Below are positions 5,353 through 5,811 of a stretch of 5,811 nucleotides of DNA, one piece after another. The DNA lies in contig JAHJSO010000194.1 in the NCBI GenBank assembly GCA_018830385.1, positions 1 through 5,811 on the forward strand. The letters run 5' to 3'. The notes beneath the pieces were generated by a model. The model saw nothing but the letters and a program-made list of their open reading frames with translations. It was not told where the DNA came from and did not search any database. This DNA comes from Elusimicrobiota bacterium (GTDB taxonomy: Bacteria > Elusimicrobiota > Endomicrobiia > CG1-02-37-114 > JAHJSO01). How positions within the stretch are numbered: position 1 is the stretch's first letter; each line of letters opens with the position of its first letter. Made by a program: the position numbers and the translations under genes.

Positions 5353-5811
5353 ATCAGAATCGGCATCGGCTACGATATTCACAAATTTACAAAAAACAGG
5401 AAACTTGTTCTGGGCGGGGTAAGTATTCCATACCGATACGGGCTTTCGGGACATTCCGATGCAGATGTTTTACTCCACGCCATATCCGACGCACTCCTGG
5501 GGGCAGCGGGACACCGGGATATCGGGGTGCATTTTCCGAATACTGATAAGAAATACAAAAATGTTTCCAGCGGGGTTATACTAAAAAAAGTCCGGGAGAT
5601 ACTTCAAAAAAAGGGATACAGGGTCGTAAATATTGACTCCACGGTTGTCGCGGAGGAACCGAAAATAAGCGGACATTATCCGGAAATGAAAAAAAACATT
5701 TCACGAATTCTTCACACAAAAAATGTTAATATAAAAGCAACGACAAACGAGGGACTTGGTGAAATCGGAAAAGGCAAGGGTATATGTGCCTGGGCGGTGT
5801 GCTTGATAGAA
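5347..5811 (+). CDS. ispF: 2-C-methyl-D-erythritol 2,4-cyclodiphosphate synthase, lacking only its extreme C-terminus
   Basis: Family knowledge: IspF cyclises CDP-methylerythritol 2-phosphate to MEcPP with release of CMP; it is a homotrimer with Zn at the active site. Seen: 155 codons to the window edge without a stop, against about 157-160 in the family, so only a few residues are missing. The metal ligands are D10 and H12 in GYDIHKF and H44 in GHSDADVLLHAISDALLG. The HS pair of the substrate loop is H36-S37. DIGVHFPNTD (58-67) and the CDP-binding ATTNEGLGEIGKGKGI (131-146; T132, T133, E135) follow. Start: the ATG at 5347 has GGGGA (5334-5338) 8 nt upstream and gives the standard N-terminus MKIRIGIGYD. 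The in-frame ATG at 5332 would add only MGNTG and has a poorly spaced SD. Two changes from the common pattern are GHRDIG for the usual ALGDIG and SSG near 74-76 for the usual DS; neither touches a metal ligand. Confidence 0.96.
   Translation, partial: MKIRIGIGYDIHKFTKNRKLVLGGVSIPYRYGLSGHSDADVLLHAISDALLGAAGHRDIGVHFPNTDKKYKNVSSGVILKKVREILQKKGYRVVNIDSTVVAEEPKISGHYPEMKKNISRILHTKNVNIKATTNEGLGEIGKGKGICAWAVCLIE

Overview
The window carries two divergent gene groups separated by about 420 bp of non-coding DNA. GC content is moderate. Genes use ATG, GTG and TTG starts, mostly with good Shine-Dalgarno (SD) sites, and there is one textbook sigma-70-type promoter. This is bacterial chromosomal DNA. The MEP isoprenoid genes, shikimate dehydrogenase, dense packing and a long genomic palindrome fit an uncultivated bacterium of the kind placed in Omnitrophota, Planctomycetota or Nitrospirota. 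That placement is an impression from style, not evidence from a marker gene.

Left group, minus strand (read from 1840 down to 1): a cyclase/kynurenine-formamidase-fold metal hydrolase, then a uridine-phosphorylase-type nucleoside phosphorylase, then the N-terminal third of a nitrilase-superfamily amidohydrolase cut by the window edge. The last two overlap by 4 bp (ATGA). The combination of phosphorolysis, metal-dependent ring or amide opening and amide/carbamoyl hydrolysis suggests a small salvage or catabolic cassette for a nucleoside or N-heterocycle. The substrate cannot be read from the sequence.

Middle, 1841-2264: a divergent control region. It holds an 80-bp imperfect palindrome of the dispersed-repeat type, an AT-rich stretch, a short GC-rich stretch and a consensus promoter (TTGACA, 17-bp spacer, TATAAT). 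The promoter fires so close to the first right-hand gene that its transcript may be leaderless.

Right group, plus strand (2256/2265 to the window end): a two-helix membrane protein with TPR repeats, aroE, a YacL-like membrane PIN-TRAM protein, ispD and ispF. ispF lacks only its last few residues. Intergenic gaps are 1 to about 33 bp, so this looks like one operon. It joins a shikimate-pathway step to two MEP-pathway steps. The order PIN-TRAM, ispD, ispF matches the yacL-ispD-ispF order known from Bacillus.

Most of the window is ordinary housekeeping DNA. The points most worth a second look are the substrate of the left cassette, the apparently leaderless promoter, the non-NADP-like cofactor loop in AroE, and the uncharacterised TPR membrane protein heading the operon. 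I see no sign of a defence system, prophage, CRISPR array or transposase.
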